Assembly (NCBI RefSeq): GCF_047246645.1
Contig: NZ_JBFOKR010000006.1
Span: 62,001 to 126,000, forward strand
Direction: 5' to 3'
Origin: Ferdinandcohnia sp047246645
GTDB lineage: Bacteria; Bacillota; Bacilli; Bacillales; Bacillaceae_L
Length of the DNA: 64,000 nucleotides
Shown here: one piece after another, positions 9,520 through 18,299 of the stretch
How positions within the stretch are numbered: position 1 is the first letter of the stretch
Layout: each line of letters begins with the position of its first letter
The notes under the pieces: generated by a model
The model's database searches: none
Seen by the model: only the letters and a program-made list of their open reading frames with translations
What the model was told of the DNA's origin: nothing
Position numbers and translations under genes: made by a program

Positions 9520-9545
9520 CGGATACAGCTAAGAGGAGGAAAATA

Positions 9546-9875
9546 ATGAAGGAAATCATGATGACAATCCCATGCCATCGCATTCCTGATAGATGCTTCC
9601 ATATTAAAGGTAAACCAATGCCAATTTGTGCAAGATGCTTTGCTATGCTTCTTGGTTATCTGTTTACACCGATTGCTTTGGTGGTTAGTCTGGTGGTTCC
9701 TATATGGATTCCAATCATTATGACAATTCCGCTATTGGTTGATGGATTTACACAAAAATGGGGCTTGAGGAAGAGCACAAATGGTGTTCGGTTTCTAACT
9801 GGAATTCTTTTTGGGATTGGACAATCACTTTTTATAGCAACAATTGTATGGAAGATCGTGAATGTATTAAATTAA
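9546..9875 (+). CDS. DUF2085 family membrane protein
   Basis: 109 residues. The N-terminal segment has CHRIPDRCF and, after a short spacer, PICARCFAM, the diagnostic Cys/His/Arg pattern of DUF2085. Three hydrophobic segments follow, with a WDGFTQKWGLRKSTN-like loop in which DG and NxxR are typical of the family (here VDGFTQ). The family's role is unknown; the paired cysteines suggest metal or redox chemistry near the membrane surface. ATG at 9546 follows AAGAGGAGGAAAATA. Probably co-transcribed with the Cys-tailed protein upstream and ended by the terminator at 9878. Confidence 0.82.
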   Translation: MKEIMMTIPCHRIPDRCFHIKGKPMPICARCFAMLLGYLFTPIALVVSLVVPIWIPIIMTIPLLVDGFTQKWGLRKSTNGVRFLTGILFGIGQSLFIATIVWKIVNVLN

Positions 9876-9877
9876 TC

Positions 9878-9907
9878 GACCTCACTGTTATTATGGTGAG
9901 GTCTTTT
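9878..9907. terminator. Terminator, perfect 8-bp stem
   Basis: GACCTCAC pairs with GTGAGGTC and is followed by TTTTG. It lies between convergent genes and probably serves the plus-strand unit mainly. Confidence 0.8.
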
Positions 9908-9914
9908 GTCATCG

Positions 9915-10697
9915 TTAATATGTATCAAAAAAACCACTCATTACCTTTTCTGCTATTAAACGATATTTATCCGCTTTAAAATGAACTCCGTCATATAGAT
10001 TCCCTTTAATTGAGATTGTTGATCCATTAATATATGGGATATTTTCTTCCTGTGCTACTGATTTAACAGCTCTAGAATAATCTTCTTGAGCGGTATGCGC
10101 ATTGTTTTTCTTGCTTGTGATGGTTGTTGCAGTAAGGATTACAGTATCTAATCCATTTGCTTTAAGGACTTTTACTAATTCCTGATAGTTTTCTTTGAAA
10201 TCATCAACTGAGTTTGGTGACGCATTAGGAGAATACTTGACATGACCTCTAGCATCATTTATTCCAAACATAGAAATCACTAAATCAGGGTGATAAGAAA
10301 GAACCTCTTTTTCTACAAATTCTAGTGCCTGAATAGTAGTCCATCCAGGATGCCCTTTATTAATCACTGTTATTTCATTATAGCCATACTTCTTTCTTAG
10401 TTCTTTTTCAAGCACTTTAGGATAAGGATTTTTCACCTGTTTTACTTTACCGCTTGAGGCGTCTCGTATATATCCCCAAGTAATGGAATCACCATAAGCG
10501 ATAATGGTAACAGGCTGTTTATTATTTATTTTTTGTATAAAAGCTGGAACAGTGGTAGATTTTGTTACTGAAGTAGGTATTATACGTTTTTGATCTTGTA
10601 TAGTAACTGCATCTTTTGAAATGGTTTTAGTAGCTCCCACTATAACCATCAGAAAAAGCAGAAAAATAAGTGGGTAAATTAATTTTGGTGCTCTCAT
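9915..10697 (-). CDS. Membrane-anchored or secreted SGNH/GDSL hydrolase
   Basis: 260-residue serine esterase-fold protein with an N-terminal signal/anchor helix (residues about 6-23). SGNH blocks are visible: block I AYGDSITWG (nucleophile Ser), the block III-like MFGINDARGH with the Asn, and block V DGVHFKADKY with Asp and His. Such enzymes deacylate lipids, acetylated sugars or peptidoglycan; the sequence does not indicate which. The start at 10697 follows AAGGAGATACAA; the longer frame to 10751 has no comparable site. Predicted to act outside the cell. It stands alone, divergent from an MFS gene. Confidence 0.85.
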   Translation of the reverse strand: MRAPKLIYPLIFLLFLMVIVGATKTISKDAVTIQDQKRIIPTSVTKSTTVPAFIQKINNKQPVTIIAYGDSITWGYIRDASSGKVKQVKNPYPKVLEKELRKKYGYNEITVINKGHPGWTTIQALEFVEKEVLSYHPDLVISMFGINDARGHVKYSPNASPNSVDDFKENYQELVKVLKANGLDTVILTATTITSKKNNAHTAQEDYSRAVKSVAQEENIPYINGSTISIKGNLYDGVHFKADKYRLIAEKVMSGFFDTY

Positions 10698-10915
10698 TTG
10701 TATCTCCTTCTCGGATGCTTTATTAATATAAAAGACGGCTAAGCTAACCATTATTTTTCATTATAGTGCATAGATTTTATACATCTATGACTATTTTGCA
10801 TGCTATGGCTTTCCTTTGAAAAATTCGTAGTTAATTTAATTTTAAACCTAAAATGGGTTTCTACAAATACAATTATACATATACATAAGAGTAAAAATAT
10901 CGGGAGTAGAGACTA

Positions 10916-12190
10916 TTGGACAAACAAACTAGTACGTTTAGATGGGTTGTATTTGCTTCTGTTCTGTTTACGTATTTACTGATGGCTAGCCAACGGACGG
11001 CTCCTGGATTAATAACGGACCAAATCATGACGGACTTTCAAGTTAGTGCGGCAACAATTGGGTTACTAACAAGTATACAATTTTTTGTATATACAGGTTT
11101 GCAAATCCCAATGGGGATATTAGCTGATCGATATGGGCCAAACTTTTTTCTGATTATAGGTGCGGGACTAACTGGTATAGGAACAATCGTATATAGCCTG
11201 GGTACACATGAGTTTGTCCTATTTTTGGGAAGGATACTGACTGGTATTGGAGATGCTACAATCTGGGTAAACATGATGCTAATTCTGGGGCACTGGTTTA
11301 CAGGTAAGGAATTTGTACGTTTAATTGGATTAGCTGGAATGACAGGAAGCCTTGGATTCCTTTTAGCTACAGTTCCATTTTCTAGTTGGATTGATTTGCT
11401 TGGATGGAGGGGAGCATTTCTTACTGCAGGAATACTGTTATGCTTATGTGGACTTCTCCTTTATTACGTACTAGTAAAAAAGCCGGCAAAACTGCCCTTG
11501 ACTAACTCTTTATCAGTAAAAGATAATATGGAACCTGAAAAAACATTAGGAGTAGTTAGTAGAATTTTTTCCAATCGCCAGGCATGGGCTTTATTTTTAT
11601 GTCATTTTGGAGTTGTGGGTGCATACGTTGGGTTTATAAGTTCATTTGCAGTGCCTTACGGAATGGATATTTATGAAATGACAAGGTCAGGTGCAAGTCA
11701 GCTTATTATGATTGGTCTTATCGGAGCACTTCTTGGTGCACCTCTAACTAGTTGGATTTCAAGCTTGATTGGGAAAATTAAACATCCGTATGCAGTAGTC
11801 CATGTGGTTACATTGGCGAGTTGGACTACCTTTCTTGTATTTAAAGGAACTCCTCCATTTTATATATTAGTAATTCAATTCTTTTTAATTGGTTACGGTT
11901 ATGGATCAAGTGCGTTAACATTTGCACTTGTACGAAAATCTTTTGCAACAAAAGAAGCAGGAATTGTCTCTGGTTTTGCAAATACAGGTGGGTTTTTAAG
12001 TGCAGTTTTACTGCCAAGTATTTTAGGGAATATATTAGATTACTTTCAAGCTAGTTCTGGAAACATAAAGCTTGGGTATCAGTATGGTTTCATCATACCA
12101 GTTATTTTTTCTATAATTGGTTTATTGGGAGTAGTTTTTATAAAAGAAAAAGAGGAAACACGTAGTTCATCACTCAGCTTATCAAAATAG
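10916..12190 (+). CDS. MFS transporter, 12-helix type
   Basis: 424-residue major facilitator with twelve predicted helices. The loop 2-3 signature is GILADRYGPN (about residues 60-69), and a central basic loop (about 188-215) separates the two six-helix halves. The general layout resembles the nitrate/cyanate/glucarate-type facilitators, but no substrate can be assigned. The start is TTG at 10916 behind CGGGAGTAGAG. The gene is monocistronic; no neighbouring enzyme hints at the cargo. Confidence 0.85.
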   Translation: MDKQTSTFRWVVFASVLFTYLLMASQRTAPGLITDQIMTDFQVSAATIGLLTSIQFFVYTGLQIPMGILADRYGPNFFLIIGAGLTGIGTIVYSLGTHEFVLFLGRILTGIGDATIWVNMMLILGHWFTGKEFVRLIGLAGMTGSLGFLLATVPFSSWIDLLGWRGAFLTAGILLCLCGLLLYYVLVKKPAKLPLTNSLSVKDNMEPEKTLGVVSRIFSNRQAWALFLCHFGVVGAYVGFISSFAVPYGMDIYEMTRSGASQLIMIGLIGALLGAPLTSWISSLIGKIKHPYAVVHVVTLASWTTFLVFKGTPPFYILVIQFFLIGYGYGSSALTFALVRKSFATKEAGIVSGFANTGGFLSAVLLPSILGNILDYFQASSGNIKLGYQYGFIIPVIFSIIGLLGVVFIKEKEETRSSSLSLSK

Positions 12191-12265
12191 TAATCTTCCA
12201 CCTTTTCCAAACTAGAGTCTTTGAGTAAAGAGTTTGTTTATTCAATAATTCCATTCTTGTTCTAT

Positions 12266-12292
12266 ACACTATTCTTTTCCTTTCATACGATA
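12266..12292 (+). promoter_or_regulatory. Possible sigma-K promoter
   Basis: CATACGATA at 12284-12292 fits the sigma-K -10 consensus CATANNNTA, and an AC dinucleotide at 12266-12267 sits 16 bases upstream as expected for the short sigma-K -35 element. The match is short, so chance occurrence is possible. Confidence 0.4.
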
Positions 12293-12340
12293 TGCTGAGG
12301 ACAAATATTGTCCTTATAACTTTGAAAGGAGGGAATCAAT

Positions 12341-12715
12341 ATGAGTGATAGAGATATCTTATCAACAGGGCTATTACGTAGACATTCTGATACGCTATTT
12401 CTAGTAGTAGATGCAATGAACGCTGACCCTGATGATTCACGTAGAGTAACTGTTCAGATGTTTGATTGGTCAACAGGTTCACCAGTACAATTACCGATGT
12501 CAACTCCGGGAACACAGACTCTACCACCTAACCAAGCTCGCACGTTTTTATCTCAAGCTCTACCTAATTCAACATTTGTGTACGAGGTACGAGTTATTCA
12601 TCCGGATGATAAAGACGTGGTGACAAATGTTTTTGGACTAAGCACATTTCCTTTTAATCCACAGGAAGGAAATAATGTTGTACAACACGATTTAGCTGAA
12701 TTAAAGTTGAAATAA
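12341..12715 (+). CDS. Uncharacterised 124-residue protein, possibly spore-related
   Basis: No family recognised. The protein has no signal peptide or membrane helix. It is rich in beta-forming stretches (DTLFLVVDAMNAD, RRVTVQMFDW, FVYEVRVIHPD) and in Pro/Thr/Gln turns, which looks like a small beta-sandwich. ATG at 12341 follows a very strong GAAAGGAGGG site. It is a single-gene unit with a strong terminator, and a sigma-K-like promoter match about 50 bp upstream suggests late mother-cell expression, hence a possible spore coat or exosporium role. That role is inference; the existence of the gene is well supported. Confidence 0.7.
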   Translation: MSDRDILSTGLLRRHSDTLFLVVDAMNADPDDSRRVTVQMFDWSTGSPVQLPMSTPGTQTLPPNQARTFLSQALPNSTFVYEVRVIHPDDKDVVTNVFGLSTFPFNPQEGNNVVQHDLAELKLK

Positions 12716-12739
12716 CAATTGAAGTAAGAAGATGGACCC

Positions 12740-12787
12740 AATGGAACGTGAAAAGGTAGTAATACCGTTTTTCTCGTTCCATTTTTA
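12740..12787 (+). terminator. Strong terminator with long stem
   Basis: Arms beginning ATGGAACG and ending CGTTCCAT pair over about 16 positions with small bulges, followed by TTTTTA. Confidence 0.88.
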
Positions 12788-12910
12788 TATGTTATCTAGC
12801 AACCGGCGACATATAACGATTGAAAAGTCTACTGCACGAAATTTTTAAACTAGGTATATGGCTAAGTCATTAGTACAAGGATTGTCGAAAACAATAGCTA
12901 TTTTAACTTA

Positions 12911-12928
12911 TATGAATGATCATTCATA
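12911..12928. promoter_or_regulatory. Perfect 18-bp palindrome, TetR-type operator candidate
   Basis: TATGAATGATCATTCATA is a perfect inverted repeat 39 bp upstream of the MBL gene start. The half-site TGAATGA recalls operators of Bacillus TetR-family regulators such as FadR (TGAATGA...TCATTCA). It overlaps or immediately precedes the probable promoter, so it likely mediates repression. No TetR gene lies in this window. Confidence 0.6.
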
Positions 12929-12967
12929 TTGTGTTACTATAGAAAAAATGGCTATGGAGGGAAGGCT

Positions 12968-13795
12968 ATGCTGTTAAAAAAGCGTTTTGACCAAGTGACA
13001 GTAAATGGTGTGCAGATGGGAAATGGGAGGATAGCCTTCCAAAATGTAAGATTAAATGTTCACTGCTTTTATGTTGATGGGGTGTTAATTGATACAGGTG
13101 CCAGGTCACTAGAAAAGTATTTTAGACCCTTTTTTAAGGATCTTGATATTGATAAAGTGGTTATGACTCATTTTCATGAAGATCATACAGGTTGTGCCTC
13201 GTATTTACAGGAGGAGCTCCATTTACCCCTTTTCATGAGTGATAGTATGATTGACTATTGTAAGAGAAGAGCAGATTATCCGCTGTATAGGCAATTATTC
13301 TGGGGAAGACGTAAACCATTTCAAGCAGAATCCATAAATGAGACTTTTCATTCTCGGAATGCAACTTGGAAAGTCATAAAAACCCCAGGCCATGCAATTG
13401 ATCATCTTGCTTTCTTGAATGAGGAAACTGGCCAACTTTTTACTGGAGATCTATATTGTCAAGAAAAGACAAAGGTAGTCCTCCGAGAGGAAAATATTCC
13501 GGTACTAATTGATTCATTAAAAACAGTCTTAACCTACGACTTTGAAGATGTGTTTTGCAGTCATGCTGGGTATCTGAATAAAGGCCGTGAAGCATTAAAG
13601 CGAAAGCTAGCATATTTGTTGGAGTTACAAGGAAATATACTGAAACTCTATGCTGAAGGAAAGACACCTGAAGTGATTCAGAAAGCACTTTTCCCTAAAA
13701 AATATCCCATTACCTTATTTTCATCTGGTGAATGGGACTCAATACATATTGTCAAATCAATCATTAAAAAACATGATATAAAATTGGATTCTTAA
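12968..13795 (+). CDS. Metallo-beta-lactamase-fold hydrolase
   Basis: 275-residue MBL hydrolase. The binuclear zinc motif is THFHEDHTG (about residues 64-72); further ligands are the His in KTPGHAIDH, the Asp in LFTGDLY and the His in FCSHAG. The C-terminal 70 residues are helical, with an ALKRKLAYLLELQGNIL segment, as in longer glyoxalase-II-like and RNase-Z-like relatives. The start is ATG 12968 behind GGAGGGAAGG. The palindrome at 12911 predicts regulation by a TetR-type repressor, which would fit a fatty-acyl or xenobiotic thioester/lactone substrate, but this is inference. Confidence 0.85.
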   Translation: MLLKKRFDQVTVNGVQMGNGRIAFQNVRLNVHCFYVDGVLIDTGARSLEKYFRPFFKDLDIDKVVMTHFHEDHTGCASYLQEELHLPLFMSDSMIDYCKRRADYPLYRQLFWGRRKPFQAESINETFHSRNATWKVIKTPGHAIDHLAFLNEETGQLFTGDLYCQEKTKVVLREENIPVLIDSLKTVLTYDFEDVFCSHAGYLNKGREALKRKLAYLLELQGNILKLYAEGKTPEVIQKALFPKKYPITLFSSGEWDSIHIVKSIIKKHDIKLDS

Positions 13796-13808
13796 TAATG
13801 GATACGAA

Positions 13809-13837
13809 GGAAGAGCGATATGTCTCTTCCTTTTTTT
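13809..13837 (+). terminator. Terminator after MBL gene
   Basis: GGAAGAG pairs perfectly with CTCTTCC across an 8-nt loop, followed by seven Ts. Confidence 0.9.
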
Positions 13838-13968
13838 GCGTATAAAAACTATATAAGACGAAAGGACCGGAATAATTGGTAATAATTTCAATATTTAAAT
13901 AGTATTATAGAAGGGTGTTTAGTATATTTGTACTATGTAAATCTTTAAAACTAAGGGATGGTGTATGG

Positions 13969-15333
13969 ATGTATAGTGTGCTTGAAAAACAAGTGGGTAG
14001 TAGATTAGTCCTTCCGAATGATGCACTCTTTGAAGAAAAGAGAAAGGTTTGGAATGCAGTATTTGATAAAAGTCCTGCAGCGATCGTAGTTTGTGAATCG
14101 GAAGAAGACGTTGTAGCTGCTGTGCAATTCGCAAATGATAATAACCTATCTATTTCCATTCGTGGCGGTGGTCATCATGTAGGTGGTTTTGCTGTTTGTG
14201 AGGGTGGGTTGATGATTGATTTATCCTCAATGCGAAATGTAACTGTCGATCAAACAAGGCAAATTGCAATTGTGGCTGGCGGCGCAACATTAGGGGATAT
14301 AGATTCAGAAACACAAAAATACGGATTGGCAGTACCGACCGGAACAGTTTCTGAAACAGGTGTTGCTGGATTAGCACTTAGTGGTGGACTCGGTTATTTA
14401 AGAGGAAAGTACGGATTAACATGTGACAATATTGTAGGAGCAAGAGTCGTTACCGCAGACGGGGATGCCGTTTATGTGAATGAAGAAAACCATTCTGAGT
14501 TATATTGGGCAATCCGCGGTGGCGGAGGAAATTTTGGGGTCGTGACTTCGTTTGAATTTTCATTACATAGAGTCGGGCCGGAAGTATACGCCTTAGATGT
14601 AATGTATGACCTTAAGGATACGAAAGAAATTCTACAAAAGTTACAAGCTTATCTAGCACAAGCTCCGGACGAAGCAGTTTCAATTAACCTTACAGCAACT
14701 GTTTTACCTCCTGCACCATTCTTACCTGAGTTTCTCCATTTTAAAAAGGTCGTAATGTTAACAGGAGTGTATGTTGGCAATGTAAACGAAGGAGAAGTAG
14801 CCTTTCAACCACTACGTGAATTAGCCCAGCCAATTGTTGACCAAACGGGTGTTATCCCTTTTGCGGATTATCAAAAGAAGCTGGATCCAATGGTACCTAA
14901 TCATGTAAGAGTCTATGGAACGTCCCTTTACTTTGATATCTTAACAGATGATATCATTGACCAACTTCTGAATAAGATTGAAAACGCACCTGCTCCAAGC
15001 ATCCTTGTACAGCTTTGGGCTCTTGGAGGACAGATGAACCGTGTACCTTCAGATGCAACACCATTTGCTATTCGAGATGCAAAGTTTGTCCTCTTAGTTG
15101 ATATGATGGCAATGGCAGGCGATGACAATGTATGCAAGCAGTGGGTTGATTCCGTGTATGATGGATTACTGCCATTTTCTCATAAAAAAGCCTCATATCT
15201 AAATGGGATTGGTGAGAAAGAGGAGGCGGTACAAGCTGCGTTCCAAGATAATTATGATAGATTAATAGAAATAAAGAGTAACTACGATCACAAGAATACA
15301 TTCCGTCATAATCATAATGTGAGCCCTAAATAG
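13969..15333 (+). CDS. FAD-linked oxidase with BBE domain
   Basis: 454-residue flavoenzyme of the PCMH/VAO type. The N-terminal FAD domain contains RGGGHHVGGFAV (about residues 65-76), whose His is the usual site of covalent FAD attachment, then the GVAGLALSGGLGYL and GGGGNFGVVTSFEF signatures. The C-terminal berberine-bridge tail ends in NYDRLIEIKSNYDHKNTFRHNHNV. The second covalent Cys of bicovalent members is not seen. These oxidases act on sugars, oligosaccharides or aromatic alcohols with oxygen as acceptor. No signal peptide. The start is ATG 13969 after AGGGATGG. Single gene; substrate open. Confidence 0.88.
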   Translation: MYSVLEKQVGSRLVLPNDALFEEKRKVWNAVFDKSPAAIVVCESEEDVVAAVQFANDNNLSISIRGGGHHVGGFAVCEGGLMIDLSSMRNVTVDQTRQIAIVAGGATLGDIDSETQKYGLAVPTGTVSETGVAGLALSGGLGYLRGKYGLTCDNIVGARVVTADGDAVYVNEENHSELYWAIRGGGGNFGVVTSFEFSLHRVGPEVYALDVMYDLKDTKEILQKLQAYLAQAPDEAVSINLTATVLPPAPFLPEFLHFKKVVMLTGVYVGNVNEGEVAFQPLRELAQPIVDQTGVIPFADYQKKLDPMVPNHVRVYGTSLYFDILTDDIIDQLLNKIENAPAPSILVQLWALGGQMNRVPSDATPFAIRDAKFVLLVDMMAMAGDDNVCKQWVDSVYDGLLPFSHKKASYLNGIGEKEEAVQAAFQDNYDRLIEIKSNYDHKNTFRHNHNVSPK

Positions 15334-15349
15334 TTTACGTCTGATATAA

Positions 15350-15402
15350 AAATCTCCTATTTGTAGAGTATGAGAATCTACAGTTACAAATAGGGGATTT
15401 TT
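15350..15402. terminator. Long bidirectional terminator
   Basis: AAATC(T)CCTATTTGTA pairs with TACAAATAGG(G)GATTT across a loop of about 18 nt, flanked by A and T runs, between the convergent oxidase and DMT genes. Confidence 0.85.
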
Positions 15403-15435
15403 TATTCTCTCCTAGTCCTACATCTAACAAAATTT

Positions 15436-16359
15436 TTACTCATCTTTTCTTGAAAGGGGTGGACACAGTTGGCCAAACTGCCCGTTAACAATTATGACGC
15501 CAATTATAATAATAATTCCTCCTGCGACACTTACGAGGATAATTCTTTCTTGTAATAGTAAAACAGCAGCTATTAAAGTTATAATTGGCTCTAAATAGAG
15601 GAACATAGAAACCTTGGATGCTTCCAAACCTTCAAGTGCCTTCCCCCAATACCAGTATCCGATTCCAGACACAAAAATACCAAGAAACAGTAAATGCGCC
15701 CACTCCGTTTGATTTAACAGAGTGAGTGTTTCCCAGCCTCTGTCGCGAATAATAAAAGGTGTGGTTAGTATGAACCCTATTACACACATATAAAATGTAA
15801 CTAAAAGCGGGGGATAGGGTATTTTTAAGCTTTTTAACAGCACTGAATACACTGCCCAGTTTAGCGTGCTTAAGACCATAAGCAGGAAACCGATATTTAT
15901 AACAATTTCAAAAGATTGTCCACTTCTTGAAATTGAAACTAAAAGCACACCAATAATGGCTAGTATCATTCCCAATGCCTTTTGTATATTTATCTTTTCA
16001 TGTAGAAACAGAATTGATAGGATTACTGTAAAAATAGGTGAAAATGAAATAAGCCATCCGGCAGATGAAGCGTCAATTGTTAACAAAGCAGTCGCTTGGA
16101 GTACCTGATGTACAAAAACTCCAAGGATGCCTAAGACTATCACGTGTGGAATATAGCGAATGGATATCCGCTGCCATTTACGTTGAACTAAAATAAGAAA
16201 TAGTAAAAATAAGGACCCGATACCAAAACGCAGCACAAGTACTGAGAATGGGTCAAGCTTTCCTAATACAGCCTTTGTTGATACGAATGAAACTCCCCAA
16301 AAACTAATCGAAATCAATGCATATAACGATGAAGTTAACCTCGAACGTATCTGAGTCAT
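15436..16359 (-). CDS. DMT-superfamily (EamA) transporter
   Basis: 307 residues with ten predicted helices in two EamA repeats: the first contains FWGVSFVSTKAVLGKLDPF, the second begins near INIGFLLMVLSTLNWAVYSVLLK and includes the GIFVSGIGYWYWGKALE segment. These carriers export amino acids or metabolites. ATG at 16359 follows GCGGAGGAATAATT. The C-terminal tail carries a polar QLCPPLSRKDE. Nothing nearby suggests the substrate. Confidence 0.88.
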   Translation of the reverse strand: MTQIRSRLTSSLYALISISFWGVSFVSTKAVLGKLDPFSVLVLRFGIGSLFLLFLILVQRKWQRISIRYIPHVIVLGILGVFVHQVLQATALLTIDASSAGWLISFSPIFTVILSILFLHEKINIQKALGMILAIIGVLLVSISRSGQSFEIVINIGFLLMVLSTLNWAVYSVLLKSLKIPYPPLLVTFYMCVIGFILTTPFIIRDRGWETLTLLNQTEWAHLLFLGIFVSGIGYWYWGKALEGLEASKVSMFLYLEPIITLIAAVLLLQERIILVSVAGGIIIIIGVIIVNGQFGQLCPPLSRKDE

Positions 16360-16437
16360 AATTATTCCTCCGCATAAAACAAGTCTTATACCAGTCTATG
16401 CTTGTCCCTTCAGGAGATGAGTGTTACTTTCACATAC

Positions 16438-16476
16438 ACAAAAAACAACCCCAATTATTAAATCAGAGTTGTTTTT
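16438..16476 (-). terminator. Terminator of the M28 peptidase gene
   Basis: Read on the minus strand, AAAACAAC pairs with GTTGTTTT across a loop of about 18 nt and is followed by T residues. Confidence 0.7.
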
Positions 16477-16484
16477 ATATATTA

Positions 16485-17870
16485 TTACTGAACAGGACGA
16501 TCCTCAAATTCGTATTCTACTGGACCTGGTGCAACTCTTGCATGTTCTAGTGCAGGCGTGTCTGGTCTAGCAATCTGATAAATAGATGCACCTACAATTT
16601 CGGCAGCTTGTTGCAGTTTATTTTTATCAATCTTATCTAGTGTGTCTTCAGGCGAGTGATATGAATCCTCAACAGGTGAGTGGATAAATAATGCTGCTGG
16701 AATCCCAAGCTCGTGGAAAGGTTGGTGATCACTTCTACCTAACTGCCCATATGGGATTAATTCAGATGTTCTTGCCCCTGCGGCAGCTCCTAAGTCTGTT
16801 ACTAAATTTTTCTGACCATCAATCGTATACATTATTAATCCACCAGCAGGATGATCAGCACCAGCATCTCTCGCTCCAACCATATCCATCTGGAAGTGTG
16901 CTACGATTCTATCAGCCTCATCCTCACTTAGTGTACTTGCATAATGATAAGACCCTAACAGCCCTTTTTCTTCAGCCCCAAAAGTAACGAAACGGAGTTC
17001 CGTGTCAGTTGGCATATTTGCCATAACTCTAGCAAGCTCTAATACTGCGGAAACACCAGAAGCATCATCATTTGCTCCAGGCCCACCAGGAACAGAGTCA
17101 TGATGTGCACCAACCATTACAATTTGGCCATTATCTTTGTTCTTATGAGGTTTTTTGGATGCAATTACATTATAGGATGTTTTTTCAATATATCCAGAGC
17201 CTTCTACTTTTAATGTTGCCTCTAACGGCCCATTTTCTAACTGTTCAACTAGATTTAAACCTTGTTCCATGGTAATTGCAACTGCAGGAATATCCTGTCC
17301 AGGGTTAGCTTGTCCAAAGCGGTTGGAAGTACCACTGTTATTGTACATGATTACCCCAACTGCACCTTTATCCAACACATTTTGAACCTTTTCAACAAAA
17401 GTTATATCTCCTCGCTCAATCAAAGCTATTTTTCCGTCTACCTCATCAGGTACTGTCCCAGCAAGAGCTTTCCCAACGTGGATTATTTCTGCAGTCACTT
17501 CATCACTAAATGATCCTGAAAATACATATGGGTTTAAAGATTCACCATTAATTAACAGAGAGCCTGTACCTCTTAGCACCTCATGAAAAATAAAAGGCTG
17601 AATTTCAGTTTCATACCCATATTCCTCAAACTGACTTTTTATGTACTGAACAGCTTTATACTCACCCTCAGTGCCGGCTGCACGGGGCTGTTCTGAAAGC
17701 AGTGCGATGCGGTTATACATATTGTCAGCGTTTATTTTTTTAATAATCTTGTTATCAAAGGCTGTTGCCGATTGAGAATTCGGAGCTCCATTAGGCCCAC
17801 TTGCTGAAACTCCATTTACACTTAGAACCAATCCTGCGGCCAAAACTACTGCAATTGATTTCCTATACAT
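16485..17870 (-). CDS. Secreted M28 aminopeptidase with PA domain (YwaD-like)
   Basis: 461-residue exported zinc aminopeptidase. An N-terminal signal peptide is visible (basic MYRK, hydrophobic 6-20, likely cleavage near VSASG). A PA insert (about 130-215, with PAVAITMEQG) precedes the M28 core. Zinc and catalytic residues appear as GAHHDSVPGGPGANDDASG (about 254-272), FGAEEKGLLGS (about 298-307), the D in HFQMDMVG and H in DSYHSPEDT. The layout and length match Bacillus YwaD. The start follows GAGGAGGAATTAC. It probably scavenges peptides outside the cell. Confidence 0.9.
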   Translation of the reverse strand: MYRKSIAVVLAAGLVLSVNGVSASGPNGAPNSQSATAFDNKIIKKINADNMYNRIALLSEQPRAAGTEGEYKAVQYIKSQFEEYGYETEIQPFIFHEVLRGTGSLLINGESLNPYVFSGSFSDEVTAEIIHVGKALAGTVPDEVDGKIALIERGDITFVEKVQNVLDKGAVGVIMYNNSGTSNRFGQANPGQDIPAVAITMEQGLNLVEQLENGPLEATLKVEGSGYIEKTSYNVIASKKPHKNKDNGQIVMVGAHHDSVPGGPGANDDASGVSAVLELARVMANMPTDTELRFVTFGAEEKGLLGSYHYASTLSEDEADRIVAHFQMDMVGARDAGADHPAGGLIMYTIDGQKNLVTDLGAAAGARTSELIPYGQLGRSDHQPFHELGIPAALFIHSPVEDSYHSPEDTLDKIDKNKLQQAAEIVGASIYQIARPDTPALEHARVAPGPVEYEFEDRPVQ

Positions 17871-18299
17871 GTAATTCCTCCTCTATTTTAAGTTCACCTA
17901 AATTATCATTACAGAGAAAAGCATTGTAAAGGTAAACTGATTTACAAAATAAAAGGAGAAATTACAATTCTTAAAACCTTCTTCCTAGAAAAATAGGGAG
18001 AATATAATAGTATATGTCGTTTTTACAAGAAATTTTTTTTAGAATAATAGGTATTTTGAAGTACTGTCATAGTCAATTGTCACGTCATACTAGAGTGGGG
18101 ACAAGCAACTGTAGAGACACACTTAAAGACTTTTTCCTGTTTTAAGAAGGTTTATTGGAAATGAAAATTGAATTAGTATGATGAGAGAATGTACTACCTT
18201 TTGAGTATGTTATCGGGATTAATTGACTAATCACCGCATACTATGATTGTGGTGTATGAGAGAAATGAGAGCCATACTATTCATATGGAGGATTACATA
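17871..18299. other. 429-bp non-coding region upstream of the GNAT-fusion gene
   Basis: No ORF of note. It contains a nested inverted repeat just before the downstream gene: AGTATG (18204-18209) with CATACT (18237-18242), enclosing GATTA with TAATC (18217-18221 and 18228-18232). This could be an operator or leader hairpin for the operon at 18300. The remainder is AT-rich with no recognised riboswitch. Confidence 0.4.

Noticed and set aside
9758..9979. 73-residue plus-strand ORF
   Set aside because: Overlaps the DUF2085 gene in another frame and runs through the terminator at 9878.
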